This document shows positions 48,922 through 63,077 of a stretch of DNA of 64,000 nt, piece by piece (within the stretch, counting starts at the first letter, position 1; every line of letters starts with the position of its first letter). Under the pieces are notes generated by a model. The model saw nothing but the letters and a program-made list of their open reading frames with translations. It did no database searches and was not told the origin of the DNA. Made by a program: the position numbers and the translations under genes. Source of the DNA: Gadus chalcogrammus (Eukaryota; Chordata; Actinopteri; Gadiformes; Gadidae); the NCBI RefSeq assembly GCF_026213295.1, contig NC_079415.1, forward strand, positions 32,731,288 to 32,795,287, read 5' to 3'.

Positions 48922-49295
48922 TACACCCTTCCGTTCAAATGTTTGGGGTCGCCCAGACAATTTCATGTTTTCCTTTAAAACTCACAATTATATTGTGAGT
49001 ATATATAACAGTTTTCAGCTGTGCTAGCATAATTGCACAAGGGTTTTCTAATCATCAATAAGCCTTTTAACATGAATAGCTAAACAATGTACATTAGAAC
49101 TGAGGAGTGATGTTTGCTGGAAATGGGCCTTTGTACATTTGTAGATATTCCATAAAAAATATGCCATTTCCAACTAGATTAGCAATTTAACACATTTACA
49201 ATGTCTAGACTGTATTTCTGATTGATTTAATGTTATGTTCATTTAAAAGAACTGTGCTTTTCATTAAAAATAGATATATTTTGAACGGTAGTGTA
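48922..49295. mobile_element. Tc1/mariner-type MITE with TA target duplication
   Basis: The element spans 48924-49293 (370 bp), flanked by TA on each side. The left end is CACCCTTCCGTTCAAATG then TTTGGGGTCGCCCAGACAAT; the right end, reversed, reads CACTACCGTTCAAAATAT. The interior (ATTGCACAAGGGTTTTCTAA, AATGTCTAGACTGTATTTCT) is a sequence I know as a common teleost interspersed element. No transposase frame. Confidence 0.85.
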
Positions 49296-50516
49296 CATAA
49301 ATAAGAATATTCCCTGCCTCAAAAAATGCACCGATGGTTGGATGCCAGAGCTGTCATTCTGTTGATGCAATCCCCCTTTCTATGGCTGAATCCTCAAACA
49401 TACCTGTATTCTAACCCCATTTGTGGAAAAGTCTTAGCGCATAATACCCCATATATCTCAAGTCACACGCTAGCATAAATTAGCGTCAGCTAGAGGGCAA
49501 CTTGACCCATCTTGGCATTGGCTGGCGCTGACGCCAGACTCTGGCCCCAGACAGCACACACGTTGACCCACCTCGCCAAACAGATAAAAACCAGCAGAGG
49601 CCAACTTGACTGGAGTGAAGCCCCGTTCAGAGTCCCAGATGCACTCGCGCAACAAGCTAACGCTGCCAACCACACCTGCGCCCAGAACTCTTGGAACCAC
49701 CGCCAGACCCTGACGCACCTGAACTCCGGGTCAGAACGGGTGGATTCCAATAGTCATTCCACTCGCCCCTCACTTCCTAAATCTCCGGACGTTCTCTACG
49801 CGATGGTCGGACGCACTCTCCAGGTGGACGCCCCTCGTCCCGCCTCCCCCCCGGGGTCCATCACCTTGCCGGCACTACTTCAGTGATGGATGTTTTTCCC
49901 GCCGCAGCCCTAACGGCGCCGGCCCGGAGCCGGTGTGGGTTCCTTTCCCTCGATGAGATGGCTCTGAGTAGATGGGTTATTTGAGATGCTGTTTGGCCAG
50001 GAGATAGACGTTATCTCCCCGGTGCCCCGTGCGCACAGATGGCGGTGGATCCCCTTGATGTCCTCGTACCGCCGTCTTCCCCATGTTGTGATCCGAGGAG
50101 ATGTTGAAGAGTCGAGCCATTGATTATGAAAAAAAAAAGGGTGATGTTTAACAGGGTGGTGTGTGGTGAGAAGGCTGCTAAGTAGGGGAGTCAAACCCTT
50201 AAGATTAAGATAGACGATCTCGGTTTTGGGAAGGTGATCGCGTAGGACGACCGGGAGAAGATATTGCTGTCTGACAAAAAATCTGCCAAAAACGGAAAGA
50301 GAAGGTTCCGCATAACACTAAGGGCCCTTTTCTCCGAGACACCGTTATCCCGATGAAATCAAAGATCGGCGCCACATACAAACAAAGACCACTTTAGCGT
50401 GGGGGATCCGAACTATGTGGCGAAGAGATACCGCTCAGAGGCAGGTCGCGGGATTCCTTGAGCGACTTGTTGTTTATGTTTGTGGGGAGGTGAACGCTTT
50501 GTGGGGGAATTCCTTA
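49296..50516. other. Unique sequence with one open frame
   Basis: The plus-strand frame from 49506 to the stop at 49886 (~126 codons) has no internal ATG near its start. A possible acceptor GGCCCCAG lies after CTGAC near 49530-49553. The composition is coding-like, but no domain is recognised. Minus frames overlap the same DNA, so it may reflect base composition. Confidence 0.25.
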
Positions 50517-50868
50517 CCTTTACATTCAGGGCGTTTAGCAGACGATTTTATCTAAAGCGACTGACAATAAGTACATTTGTCAGATGAGAAACAACAATAT
50601 ATCTCTGTCGGTACAGTAAGGATGTTTATAGAACCAAGTGCCAAGCGCTAACAATCGCTAGGTTAACCCATTCCCCGTGCACGATAAAGATAGCTAGGAT
50701 AAGATGCTCAACAATGCTAAGTGCCAGGACGTACAACATACAATAAGTGCGTACATTAAGTGCCGGGAAGTACAAACATACAATAAGTATGTAGATTAAG
50801 TGCCAGGAAGTTCACCAAACAATAAGTGTGTGCATTAAGTGCCAGGAAGTATACCATACAATAAGTGC
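50517..50868 (-). mobile_element. Family A repeat, reverse orientation
   Basis: On the minus strand the tail is ATTGTCAGTCGCTTTAGATA. The body has GCGATTGTTAGCGCTTGGCA and TTGGTTCTATAAACATCC. Four copies of the ~40-bp GTGCCAGGAAGTAC/GTACATTAAGTGCC unit lie at the high-coordinate side. Confidence 0.87.
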
Positions 50869-51257
50869 AGCCCTTCCCCCTTTTAAGCCGTTGAACCCTA
50901 ACGAAGTCCATGAGTAGGATATCCTCTTCGACAGCTGGTTATCATTTTACTTTTTCCGAAAAAGAAGACCCAAAAAAGGTCCCATGAGCGGTTCGAAGAA
51001 ATGTAATGAGGTGTAATTAAGAGCATCAAGTAAATGACACGTTGTACAAAGTCGGAATGCGTTTCTTTTGTTCAATCTCACAGACAAAACGGTTTGTATC
51101 TTAATTATAGATTCTCTCTCCCGGGCCCGATGCAGGGATTCAGCACTACCTGCCCGACTGTCTGCATCCTAATGCCCCTCAAGTAGTGTTTTATTGCCTG
51201 TTTCACTGAGAAGTGTGCGTGGGAAACTGGTCACAAGAGGGATGGGATGGGATGAGG
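50869..51257. other. Unannotated unique sequence
   Basis: No feature recognised. Confidence 0.4.
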
Positions 51258-51467
51258 CTCAGGAGCCAGAGCAGGTTGACTTGAAACCGGAAGGAAGGCG
51301 CTAGTTCGATCCCCGGCTCCGGTGTGTCTAGGTGTGCCTGAGTAAGACGCCTAAGCCTGACTGCTCCCGACGAGCTGGCTGTCGCCTTGCGTTGTTGACT
51401 CTGCCCTCAGTGTCTGAACGGTTGTCAGTCGCTTTGGATAAAAGCATCCGCCAAACGTAAATGTACA
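51258..51467 (+). mobile_element. Family B SINE, nearly complete, family A-type tail
   Basis: AGGAGCCAGAGCAGGTTGAC (A-box region), GCTAGTTCGATCCCCGGCTC (B box), TGACTGCTCCCGACGAGCTG and GGCTGTCGCCTTGCG, then CAGTCGCTTTGGATAAAAGC and AAACGTAAATGTACAT. It is the cleanest uninterrupted copy here, about 210 bp. Confidence 0.87.
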
Positions 51468-51949
51468 TTTTTTTCACCCCTGGGTTCCCTTGTCGCCAGT
51501 GGCCGATCTTTCAGTCTTGGTGTTCGTTTATTTGATTGATTTTTTTTCTCCCATTTACTCTCACATGCTTGTACAAATGCACACAGAGACACTCGCAAGT
51601 AAAGAGTAATAAATTGGCTGTGAAACATGGTACAAGAATATTTGGTAACCTTGCCTTTTCAAAGTAAAAGTACTGATTCAGAATACAACCACATTTTGTC
51701 GCCATCTCTCAGTATATTTTGTCTCGCTCACTTTCCCTTCTTCACTCTCTCCACCGCGATCCTTCACCACCTCTCTCGCTATCTTCCTACACCTTATCGG
51801 ACCTCCGTTCCTTTTCTCTCCCTCCGTCCCTCTCACGTCCTCTCCTCCCCCTCCCTCCCTCTTTCTTCCTTCACTCTCTCTCTCTTCGTCCCGTCGTCCC
51901 TGAGTCGTTCTACGGTGAGACAATGGACTCATTGTGGCCAGGCTTGTGT

Positions 51950-51951
<2 letters not shown>

Positions 51952-52027
<76 letters not shown>

Positions 52028-52034
52028 TCTCTCT

Positions 52035-52069
<35 letters not shown>
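51952..52069. repeat. (CT)n microsatellite with TTCTCT breaks
   Basis: CT with about four TTCTCT interruptions. Pyrimidine-rich flank from 51715. Confidence 0.94.
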
Positions 52070-53232
<1,163 letters not shown>

Positions 53233-53536
53233 TACACACTTAATGTATGTTGTACGTCTTGGCACTTAATATACGCACTTGATGTATGTCGTACGTCCTA
53301 GCGCTTAAGGCATGCACTTATTGTATGTTGTGCGTCCTTGCCCTTAAAAATAGTAAGCATTGTGTAGCGTCTTATCCTAGGTATCTTAGTTGTACACGGG
53401 GAATAGGTCATCCTAGCGATTGTTAGTGCTTGGCATTTGGTTCTATGACAGGCATGTATATTGTTGTTCCTCTCTCTCCTACAAATGTACTTATTGTGAG
53501 TCGCTTTGGGTAAAAAAAGGCACAAAATGTAAATAA
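53233..53536 (+). mobile_element. Family A repeat
   Basis: Three ~40-bp units (TGTATGTTGTACGTCTTGGC, TGTATGTCGTACGTCC, TGTATGTTGTGCGTCC), then GATTGTTAGTGCTTGGCATT and a decayed tail, TTGTGAGTCGCTTTGGGTAA. Confidence 0.85.
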
Positions 53537-54736
53537 CATGTTATTGAGGGCTGGACGTGACCAAGAGCCTCGCAGCCGGCCTTGGCGGGTTACGACCAGT
53601 CAGATGCTGCCTTGACCGCCTCCATACGTCAAATACACAGGCTAGCACGATGTAAACATACGTTTATGTCCTGGAGTGTGTGTATTTGTAGCACTTGGGA
53701 GGATTGAGGTACAATGGAGTCTGGATTGGTGGTTTGGATCCATCTGCTTTTTGCGCTTATTGCTAATTTCTACGATGGTTTGTTATTTTCGTCGTTTTGT
53801 TTTGACTAATTTTCGTTGTTTTTTTTGTACAATTGAACTGTAGTTCAGATTTGATCTTCTCTTTGCCTGTCTGTGTTTTGTGCTCTGCATGATGCTAATT
53901 TTCATCTTTGTTTCTGCTTGCTTGCAATGCGTTGCTGTAGAATTGATAGTCTAGTTCTGATTTTGTCTTCTCTTTGCATTTTTGGAATGTTTAGCAGACT
54001 TTTGCCAAATAAATTTGTCCAAGAGCTTGCTATAAAGCAAAGCAGTTTGACTTGAGGTGGTAAGTGTGTGTTATATCTTGGAGGGAGCTTCACCACAGAG
54101 TAAAGCTGGGGTATTTGGTTAATACACCACATGTTGCTTTGATTTATAATTCATAACCTCAAGATTGTTGCTGGGGCGAAAAAATCGTAATTCTGTCAGT
54201 GTGTCTGTCAGTCCATGTGTTGCTGATGAGGGAAAGTCAAAACATTCGAGAGCAAGTCAAGCTAAGAAAACTGTTATTGACAAATTCTCCTTCCAGGGTA
54301 CACATTGTTATGATTCGTTTTGTGTACAGAAATGTGCGCTTTGTGATGAACAACTACACAAAGTTGTCAATGCGAAACATTGAGTAATACACAGAGGAAT
54401 GGATGGTGAATATTATGTTGAAAACAACAGCGCCATAATTATTTTTATTGTGTTATTTGTCTGACAGTTGTTTTGTGAATTCGTGTTGTTTACAGTCGCC
54501 CAGAGCCCATCCTATCCAAGCGTAATTGATTGCTGGTTTGGTGTTACACCACTGTTGCATTGTGGGGGTCTAGACAGAGAATTTGTATGTTTTCGTGAGG
54601 CATGTTTTTCATTCCCCTTAACTGGAGACACACAAAATTAGCATTCCATCGAGAAATACGAGAATATATAGAGATTAACTACTCTACATGAATATAGGAA
54701 TAACGACATTGCCTGTAGTGTGTGTGACTCTGAGTC

Positions 54737-54738
<2 letters not shown>
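53537..54738. other. Unannotated unique sequence, 1.2 kb
   Basis: T-rich unique DNA without simple repeats. No gene recognised. Confidence 0.45.
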
Positions 54739-54788
<50 letters not shown>

Positions 54789-54830
54789 TGAGTCTGAGTC
54801 TGAGTGTGTGTGTGTGTGTGTCTCTCTGAA
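54739..54830. repeat. (GT)n with GAGTCT units
   Basis: GT 54739-54787, then three CTGAGT units and more GT. Confidence 0.93.
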
Positions 54831-55294
54831 TCCGTGTTTGTGTCTGTGTGACTCTCTGAATCTCTGTGTTTGAGTTTGTAGTACATAGAGAATTAACTAC
54901 TCCACATAAATATATTAATAACAGTGCCTGTGTGTTGGCCTGTGTGTGTGTCCTTGTGTATTTTCATCCCTCAAAGGCATGCTATTTCCTTGGCTGTCAT
55001 TAACGACAACTTTCAAACAGTCAGACAAACGAGGTCTGCTCGGCGTCCATTACCCCAAACCCTTCAAACCTGCCCCGCCTTCACCTCTCAGAGAATGTAC
55101 AACGAGCAGCCAGAAGGCGGAGTTGACAGTTGAATGCGCTCACGTATACCGGTTTAATCCGGCTTGATCCCACTGACGTCGTGCGGCGGTTCTGGGGCCC
55201 TCGGGGGCGTGCTGACAACAGGTGGAGTTGATGGCGGGAGCGAGCCGCAAGACACTCGTCAGCCATGTTTATGAGCTCATCTCACACAGGGTAC

Positions 55295-55570
55295 AATGGA
55301 TAAAGAGGAGGGATGAGATAAGGTAAAGGGGAGGAAGATGAGGTAAAGGAGAAGTGGAAAGGGGAGAAGGAAAGAGCAGTGGAAGAAAAGGGAGGGAATG
55401 AAAAGAAATTTGAGAGAGAAAAAAACAACGTTTATAACATAAACTGCTGCTAGCGAACGGATTAATGCGTAAATGCTACAAAATAGAGAGAAAAAGACTG
55501 GAATAGAATGAGTAGAGTGAGAGAGACGAATTGAATGAAACAGAAAAAGACAGAAGGAGTGAAGCAAAGC
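55295..55570. repeat. Polypurine-rich stretch
   Basis: Plus strand is mostly A/G with GAGGTAAAGGAGAAG-type words. GATGAGATAAGGTAAAGG recurs in variant form at about 55311 and 55338. Confidence 0.65.
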
Positions 55571-56423
55571 AGATGGAAAGTAAGACTTTTAAAGAAGCAT
55601 TATGACAGTCCACGGCCAGGGGGGGTGCTAAAGAGCAATGCACGTTATTGACCCCGGACTAACCTTCGTGACATCACCCTCAGTTATCGGACATGCGACC
55701 AAGGGACATGTCACAAAAAGGGTTGCAGGTCCCTTGTAAAGGCCCACGACCTACAACGTTTCCTCCCTCTTCTCCCCTGCCCATCCCTCCATCACCTCTC
55801 ATCCTCCTCCTCCTCCTTCACCTTTTGTTCTGTGTTATCCTCTCGCATAAATCCCAGGACAAAGCGAGTCTTTGTGAGTGAGTGTCCATGTGTATTTGCA
55901 TGCGTGGAGATAAGTCATCTTAAACAAACAGGAAAGGAAAGAAAGTGCGTATCGAGAGAATCCGGGCGCTGCGCCGAGAGCGTAGATTAAGAGATTACAT
56001 ACATGCCCCAGCCCTCACCGGCGCGCACACGCAGATAGCGTCAGGCCAGAGAGAAAGTTGGAGCGGTTCCCTCTGATGGTGGAGGCCAGAGTCTGGGACA
56101 GAAGAGCTGCCTGCTCACCATCAATGGCTCGCTTCTCATCATCATAGATACACATACTGACTAGACATCGCATTCGGCTTCGAAGCATGCGTCAATGCTG
56201 CCGGCTACGGGGTAACCAACAACCTGAATGAATAAATGCCGAAGGGACAGAGGTCCTTTCCCGGTCATGATCCCTCAATATCGCCTTCTTTTTAGGCTAT
56301 CTTCAAGCGGGAAAAGGACCTCTTCTGCATACGTTCCACTGAACAGTGCAGCTCAGGCGATATCTAGTCGTTGTATGTATATCTCATTGATGGCTTACCA
56401 TCAATGGCTCCCTGCTCATGATT
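55571..56423. other. Unannotated unique sequence
   Basis: CACCATCAATGGCTC occurs at about 56117 and, as TACCATCAATGGCTC, at 56397. Otherwise no repeat or gene recognised. Confidence 0.45.
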
Positions 56424-56478
56424 AACCAATCAGAGACTCTGTCTGTCAGACGGATCAGATCACGGCTGACCAATCAGA
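56424..56478. promoter_or_regulatory. Pair of CCAATCAG boxes
   Basis: CCAATCAG occurs at about 56426 and 56470, about 44 bp apart, each preceded by a pyrimidine-purine A (AACCAATCAG, GACCAATCAG). These match the NF-Y consensus. No transcript start is visible. Confidence 0.3.
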
Positions 56479-56649
56479 CCGCCACTCGGACAGGAAGAAA
56501 AAATGTTACTTTGCCGATGGTCTGTTATGTTCTAACATTTTGCTTCCGAAAAATTTTGTTGGCCTTTGTCCCGATTTTTAGGTGTGAATATTCATACCTG
56601 CCATAGGTTATGAATCAGAAATCTCCCTTGACCTAAATATGCATATTAG

Positions 56650-56697
56650 GAGACATATTGGGCTCCCGACCCACACGTTGGGAAACGCTGTTCAACC
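56650..56697. mobile_element. hAT-like terminus, solitary
   Basis: GGGCTCCCGACCCACACG then TTGGGAAACGCTG resembles a hAT terminal sequence (reverse CAGCGTTTCCCAA). No partner end found. Confidence 0.35.
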
Positions 56698-56925
56698 CCT
56701 GAAGCAGCTGCAGGGACTTGAGGCGTGTGTGTGTACATGTGTAAGACGTGTGTAATATAAGAGGCGACGTGAATCATCTTAGAGCCAGGATCATCCATCC
56801 CGTCCATAGATAGAGGGGAAAAGATAGATATATTTATATACTTATTTTCTTGAGTCGATGTCTAGACCCAAGTATGCGTTCAATGCAAGTGCTCCTAATA
56901 TTGTCGAGATGTTAACACCGTGAAG

Positions 56926-57269
56926 TAAGTGTGTGTGCGTGTGTGTGTGCGTGTGCGTGTGTGTACGTGTGTGTGTGCGTCTTTTCAAGCCCTGAAGCTC
57001 TGTAGTCTGTGCTCAATAACGTCATACCCATAAATAATGTCAGCTTTATGTCTGCTGTGTGTGTGTGCATGTGTGAGTATACATACAGCCGCGCACATTT
57101 GTCTTTGTGTCTTCTGCTGCCGTGCATTCTCATGCATTATGCATCGACCGTAGCGGTCAAACATGCAGTGTGTTTGTGTGCCTGTGTTTGTGTGCGTGGG
57201 AGTGTGTTTCTGCGTGCATAGGTTTGCGCTTCTGTGTGTGTGAGAGTCTATCTCCTTGTGTTGATCAGA

Positions 57270-57311
<42 letters not shown>

Positions 57312-57398
57312 CTCCCTTTGTTTGGCTGTCTGCATATGATTGAGAGTCTTGACACTCTTTAAGTCGGTGTGGCTGAGGGTGTGCTTGCGTGTGTGCGT

Positions 57399-57465
<67 letters not shown>
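56926..57465. repeat. (GT)n cluster
   Basis: Degenerate GT at 56926-56978 and 57055-57075, pure GT 57274-57309 and 57402-57465. Confidence 0.9.
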
Positions 57466-57467
<2 letters not shown>

Positions 57468-57629
57468 CCCCTCAGTGAGGACAGCAGACAAGACGGATGA
57501 AACCTTCACTCTGTCATCCCCCCCCCCCCCCCCCCCCAGACACAATCCAGTACTCACCTTCAAACCACCGCCACCCTGCCCCGACACGTCCGTCGCCACG
57601 GAGACCCTCTGATAAACAGAACAGGGGAA

Positions 57630-57660
<31 letters not shown>

Positions 57661-58480
57661 GCCCACCGCGAAGATCCCTTCATCATCAGAGCGGAACTCC
57701 CGGATGAACGTGCGGGGGACAGTCTCCCATTGTCCCTCCGAATCCTCCCGGGACTACAACCCCGTCGCCTGCGGTGGGGAGGGTCTTTAAAGGCACAATG
57801 GTCGCTCTTGTAGTGTGCGATTTTACGAGTGTGCGATTGTGTACCCGGGGTTGTGAGTGTAATGTTTTGGGGGGTGGGGGGTTAGGGAGGTGGTGGTGGG
57901 TTTGGATGTTGTGTCGGTGGGGGGAAATATCCCCGTTGTTGTGAGATACTACCTTCCCTGGCCGCGTGGGAGGTCTGGATCCGTCACGGTGGGTTTGGTG
58001 GTCGATGGGAGGTTTTGGGGTGTGCGGTTGCGTGACGCAAGTGGGTCTCCTGTTTTCTTGTGCAACTTTTTGCTGTTGCTGTTGTTTTGTGAGGACCCCG
58101 ACGGAAACTGGCACACGACAACGTTTTCTGTGTTGTTTTGCACATTGCAGGAGGTCAAATGTCAGAAATACTACACTGACCTCTGCGCTCTGCCACTACT
58201 GGTCACATTCTCACCAGATACGTGTATACACAGGACAGTTTGTTTTTAAGACATTTTAACTCACAAGTTGTCCTTAATCAGAACGTATTTGACCAGATTA
58301 ACCCACCAATGGTATACTCAGATCACACTCTCTTAGCCGGCCCACCGATTTAGGATGGTCACAAATGCGTTTTGAAATTCTTCCACTGCCCTTCAAACTC
58401 GATGGTTGAATTCTCGGGGGTAGTTATGCAGGTCAACGATTGGCTGCGGAGCGCAGAGAGTCGAAACAGGTGTGTGTTAA
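57466..58480. other. Unannotated, with a C-run and short CT
   Basis: C-run 57520-57538, CT 57640-57660, G-rich 57865-57925. The rest is unique. No gene recognised. Confidence 0.4.
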
Positions 58481-58665
58481 TGTGTGTGTGTGTGTGTGTG
58501 TATGGGACGCTGTCAGTTTTTTTATTTGTGTGTGTGTGTGTGTGTGTACGTGTGTGTGTATGGTACGCTGTCTGTTTGTTTATTTGTGTGTGTTTACGTG
58601 TGTGTGTGTGTTTGTAAGGGACGCTGTCTGTTTGTTTATTTGTGTGTGTGTGAGTGTGCGTGTGT
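58481..58665. repeat. GT-rich 56-58-bp minisatellite
   Basis: ACGCTGTC starts at 58507, 58565 and 58621, each followed by a T-rich word (TTTATTTGTGTGTG) and GT. Confidence 0.88.
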
Positions 58666-58760
58666 GTGTGTGTCTGTGTACTCCCCTTTCTGAAACTTTC
58701 ATTGCTTTTTTCGAAAGCAAATTGAGCGTTTGCTTACGAAGCATATGTGGGCTAGGATCA

Positions 58761-59274
<514 letters not shown>

Positions 59275-59383
59275 ACAATAACACACACGCGCGCACAGAC
59301 GCGACACATCTGCATTCATTCACCAACACTTGCTCCACATCCCTCTCCGCTCCAGGCCTTTTGTCCTTACTCCGATCCTCGTA

Positions 59384-59470
59384 TATCTCCTCTGTCATCC
59401 ATCTCCTCTGTTGTGTATCTTCTGTCGCCCATCTCCTCTGTTGTGTATCTCCTATCTACCATCTCCTCTC
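59384..59470. repeat. 30-bp minisatellite
   Basis: ATCTCCTCTGTTGTGTATCT starts at 59401 and 59431, with a partial at 59461: an exact 30-bp period. Confidence 0.9.
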
Positions 59471-59780
59471 AGGAAATCTCCAATCCCAACCCTGAAGAGT
59501 TGAGGGTCTGCCCTAACGTCTCCATGCACAGTTTGCATGCAACGGCCCTTTAGCCCGGCGTCCATCCCAGCCAATCAGAACAGAGGGTGAATGAGTGGAG
59601 GGGGGGGGGGGGGGGTCTATGGAGAGAACAGGTGATATTCCTCGATGTACTGTTTGTTGGCCTAGCGTGGGTTTTCCTCGCTCTGCGTGTGTGTCTATCC
59701 CATGGATGGATGGAGGGTCTGCGGTACATTAGACACACACGTTACCCTCCCTCTATACCCCCGTGCAAGTTACATAACCG

Positions 59781-59901
<121 letters not shown>

Positions 59902-60165
59902 ATGACACCAAGATAAATAGAGACACATTGAAAAAGGGGAGGGAGAAAGAGAGGCCATGGAGAGTACAGTATTTAGTTAGTTGTGTGTGGGGGGGGGGAG
60001 GGGTTTGCATGTGTGTTAGTTTCTCAATAGTTATTGAGAAAGTGAGAGAGGAGGAGAGACCTGGTGTGTACAGTATCGAGTTGTACTGTGTGTGTGTGTG
60101 CGTGCGCGTGTGTGTGTTTAACGTCACAGGGAGGTCGCTTGGACTATGTATCTGTGTTTTAGATT

Positions 60166-60342
60166 ATGGCAGGTTCCTGCTACTAGCTTACAGATCTATG
60201 TGTAAACGCTACGGCGGAGACTGCTGCCAGGGAGTCGGATTGATCCGTTGAGGCTAGGGCAGAGACTGCTACTCGCTCACAGATTGACTGTGTAAACATT
60301 ACCGCAGAAAACTGCTTCTGGCTAACAGATCAATGTGTCATC
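60166..60342. repeat. ~45-bp minisatellite, four units
   Basis: CTGCT-type words start at about 60178, 60221, 60266 and 60312. Conserved parts are AGCTTACAGATCTATGTGTA, GTAAACGCTACGGCGGAGAC and variants. Confidence 0.75.
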
Positions 60343-60401
60343 ACAACAACAACATGTATTAGTGGAACGAATTGATGTGTTAGCTGAGCGACACACACAC
60401 G

Positions 60402-60497
<96 letters not shown>

Positions 60498-60547
60498 GAG
60501 TCAGACACGCACACACTGAGACATGCACGCACACACCCACGCACGCA

Positions 60548-60634
<87 letters not shown>
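60402..60634. repeat. Two (CA)n arrays
   Basis: CA 60402-60495 and 60550-60634, with degenerate CA between. Confidence 0.96.
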
Positions 60635-60638
<4 letters not shown>

Positions 60639-60922
60639 ATCCTCTCCCATTTCTCACGTCCACCCTTCTCTCCATCCGTCTGTCCCTCTGAGATGCGGGC
60701 GACTCATAAACAGCAGTCGTGTTCAAACTGACTTCTGCGATGCAGAAAATAAAATCTTGATGACCATTAAATTCCCCCTTCTGAGTAAAAACAGGTTGCA
60801 ATATGAGAATCAGGGGGTTTGTTTCGAAACGGCAACATTCTAGTTGTGTTATTAAGTGTTTTTATGGCACGATTTGATCCAGATTAAAACGTTGGAGAGA
60901 GGGAGAGAGAGAGGGGGGGGGG

Positions 60923-61068
<146 letters not shown>

Positions 61069-61264
61069 TAGAGGGCAGTCTCATCTTCCTCGGTATCTTT
61101 CCACTTCGATCCTGCCCTGGTTTGACCTACATTTGATTTTGCTTTGTGTGTGTGTGTGTGCGCTGCATGAAGTAGGTTTTTGCATCTGAGAGTTGAACAA
61201 GTTGTGTTTATGGATAAGACAGACTAATATCTGTGATCAATTGTGCATTTGTGCTTTTTGTCTT

Positions 61265-61267
<3 letters not shown>

Positions 61268-61338
<71 letters not shown>
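61268..61338. repeat. (GT)n microsatellite
   Basis: About 71 bp of GT, followed by TCCTCATCCTCC-type pyrimidine repeat at 61375-61440. Confidence 0.96.
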
Positions 61339-61339
<1 letters not shown>

Positions 61340-61410
61340 TGTGTGTGTGTGGAAATGCAGATGTTGCTCTTCCTACTCATCCTCATCCTCCTCCTGCTCC
61401 CCCTCCTCCT

Positions 61411-61447
<37 letters not shown>

Positions 61448-61799
61448 TGTGTGCAGTCACTCAACCCTCCCCTCTTCCTCCCCCGTCTGTCTCCCACATA
61501 CTCCTTTTTGCTCGACTCCCTTTTTTATTTCTAGAAAACAACAACAGCTGTCTCTCCTTTCTATCTCCCCCATCTCTCTCTCCCCCACCTCTCTCTCCCC
61601 CTCTGTCTCCCCCTTTACTATCTGTACTCTAAGTAGAGAGGTTGTTTGATAACAATTGAACACAATTGTTCTGAAATCCTCTAAAATTGCAGTAGAATAC
61701 AAGTATAAATGTAAAGTAATGTTAAAAGTAAGACCATGCTGTTATATAATACTGTTATGATCATGATACGGATGAGTTCATCAAACTGTTTCCATAGAA

Positions 61800-61958
61800 T
61801 GACTTATGTCTGTCTCTCTCTCACTCTTTATCTCTCTCTCCCTCTCTCTCTGTCTCCCCCCCTCCCCCTCCCTCTCTCTCTCCCTCTCTTTCTCTCTCTC
61901 TCACCTTAACCTCTCCCTCTCTCTTTATTCTCTCTCTCTGCCTCTCTCTCTGCCTCTC

Positions 61959-62012
<54 letters not shown>
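61800..62012. repeat. CT-rich repeats with CTGC and CTCG breaks
   Basis: Loose CT/CCCTCT from 61810, CTCTGC units near 61935-61955, GCTC units 61960-61970, then pure CT to 62011. Confidence 0.9.
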
Positions 62013-62014
<2 letters not shown>

Positions 62015-62212
62015 CCCAGGTAGGTCTTGTGTGTCTGCCAAGGAAACCATATTTGACACAGAGCAGTGTTGTGTTCCCAGCATGAACCCTCCCTCCCCCC
62101 ACCTCTCCCCCGTGGGGGAGTGCTCACAGTGTAGATATCACAGGCCGCTCCTAACCTTATACCGCCCCGTCAGCAATCCTACGACTCTGTGTTATGATAT
62201 CCATAATAGAGA

Positions 62213-62450
62213 TCTGAGGGAGGGAGGGGAGAGGGGGGAGGGTAGGGGAGGGAGGGAGGGGGCAGAGAGAGGGAGAGAAGGGGTGAGAGAGAGAGGGGCA
62301 GAGAGGGAGGGTTTGAGGGAGAGGGAGAGGGGGTGAGAGAGAGGTGGGGCGAGGGAGAGGGTGAGAGAGACGGGGCAAGGGGGAGAGGGAGGGAGGGAGA
62401 GAGAGAGGGAGAGAAAGAGGGGCAGAGAGATAGTCAGAGAGAGAGCTCCC
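62213..62450. repeat. GAGGGAGAG polypurine repeat
   Basis: About 240 bp of GAGG/GAGAGG/GGGAG words, nearly all purine, ending shortly before the N gap. Confidence 0.9.
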
Positions 62451-62488
62451 ACAAGTTGATTCTGGAAGGAATGAAACGTTATGGCATA

Positions 62489-62588
62489 NNNNNNNNNNNN
62501 NNNNNNNNNNNNNNNNNNNNNNNNNNNNNNNNNNNNNNNNNNNNNNNNNNNNNNNNNNNNNNNNNNNNNNNNNNNNNNNNNNNNNNNN
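62489..62588. other. Assembly gap, 100 N
   Basis: Exactly 100 N. Unlike the 39-kb gap, the flanks (GAAACGTTATGGCATA and CATATGTAATCAATCAC) are not duplicates of each other. Confidence 0.99.
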
Positions 62589-62747
62589 CATATGTAATCA
62601 ATCACAGTCAGAGTTATTGACTCCTTTCTTTGTTGGCGCAGGCCTAGCAGCCTGCTAGCGGGTTCAAAAGGTATAGGTCAAGATGGGTTTGTTGCTTTAT
62701 TGCCTTTGACCCCTTAATTTAAACCTGTTTGAACGCTCCCATTCTCT

Positions 62748-63025
<278 letters not shown>

Positions 63026-63077
63026 CTCTGACGAACTCGCACCCTTACCTGTTTCTCCCATTTAGAGAGCTTGCGGA

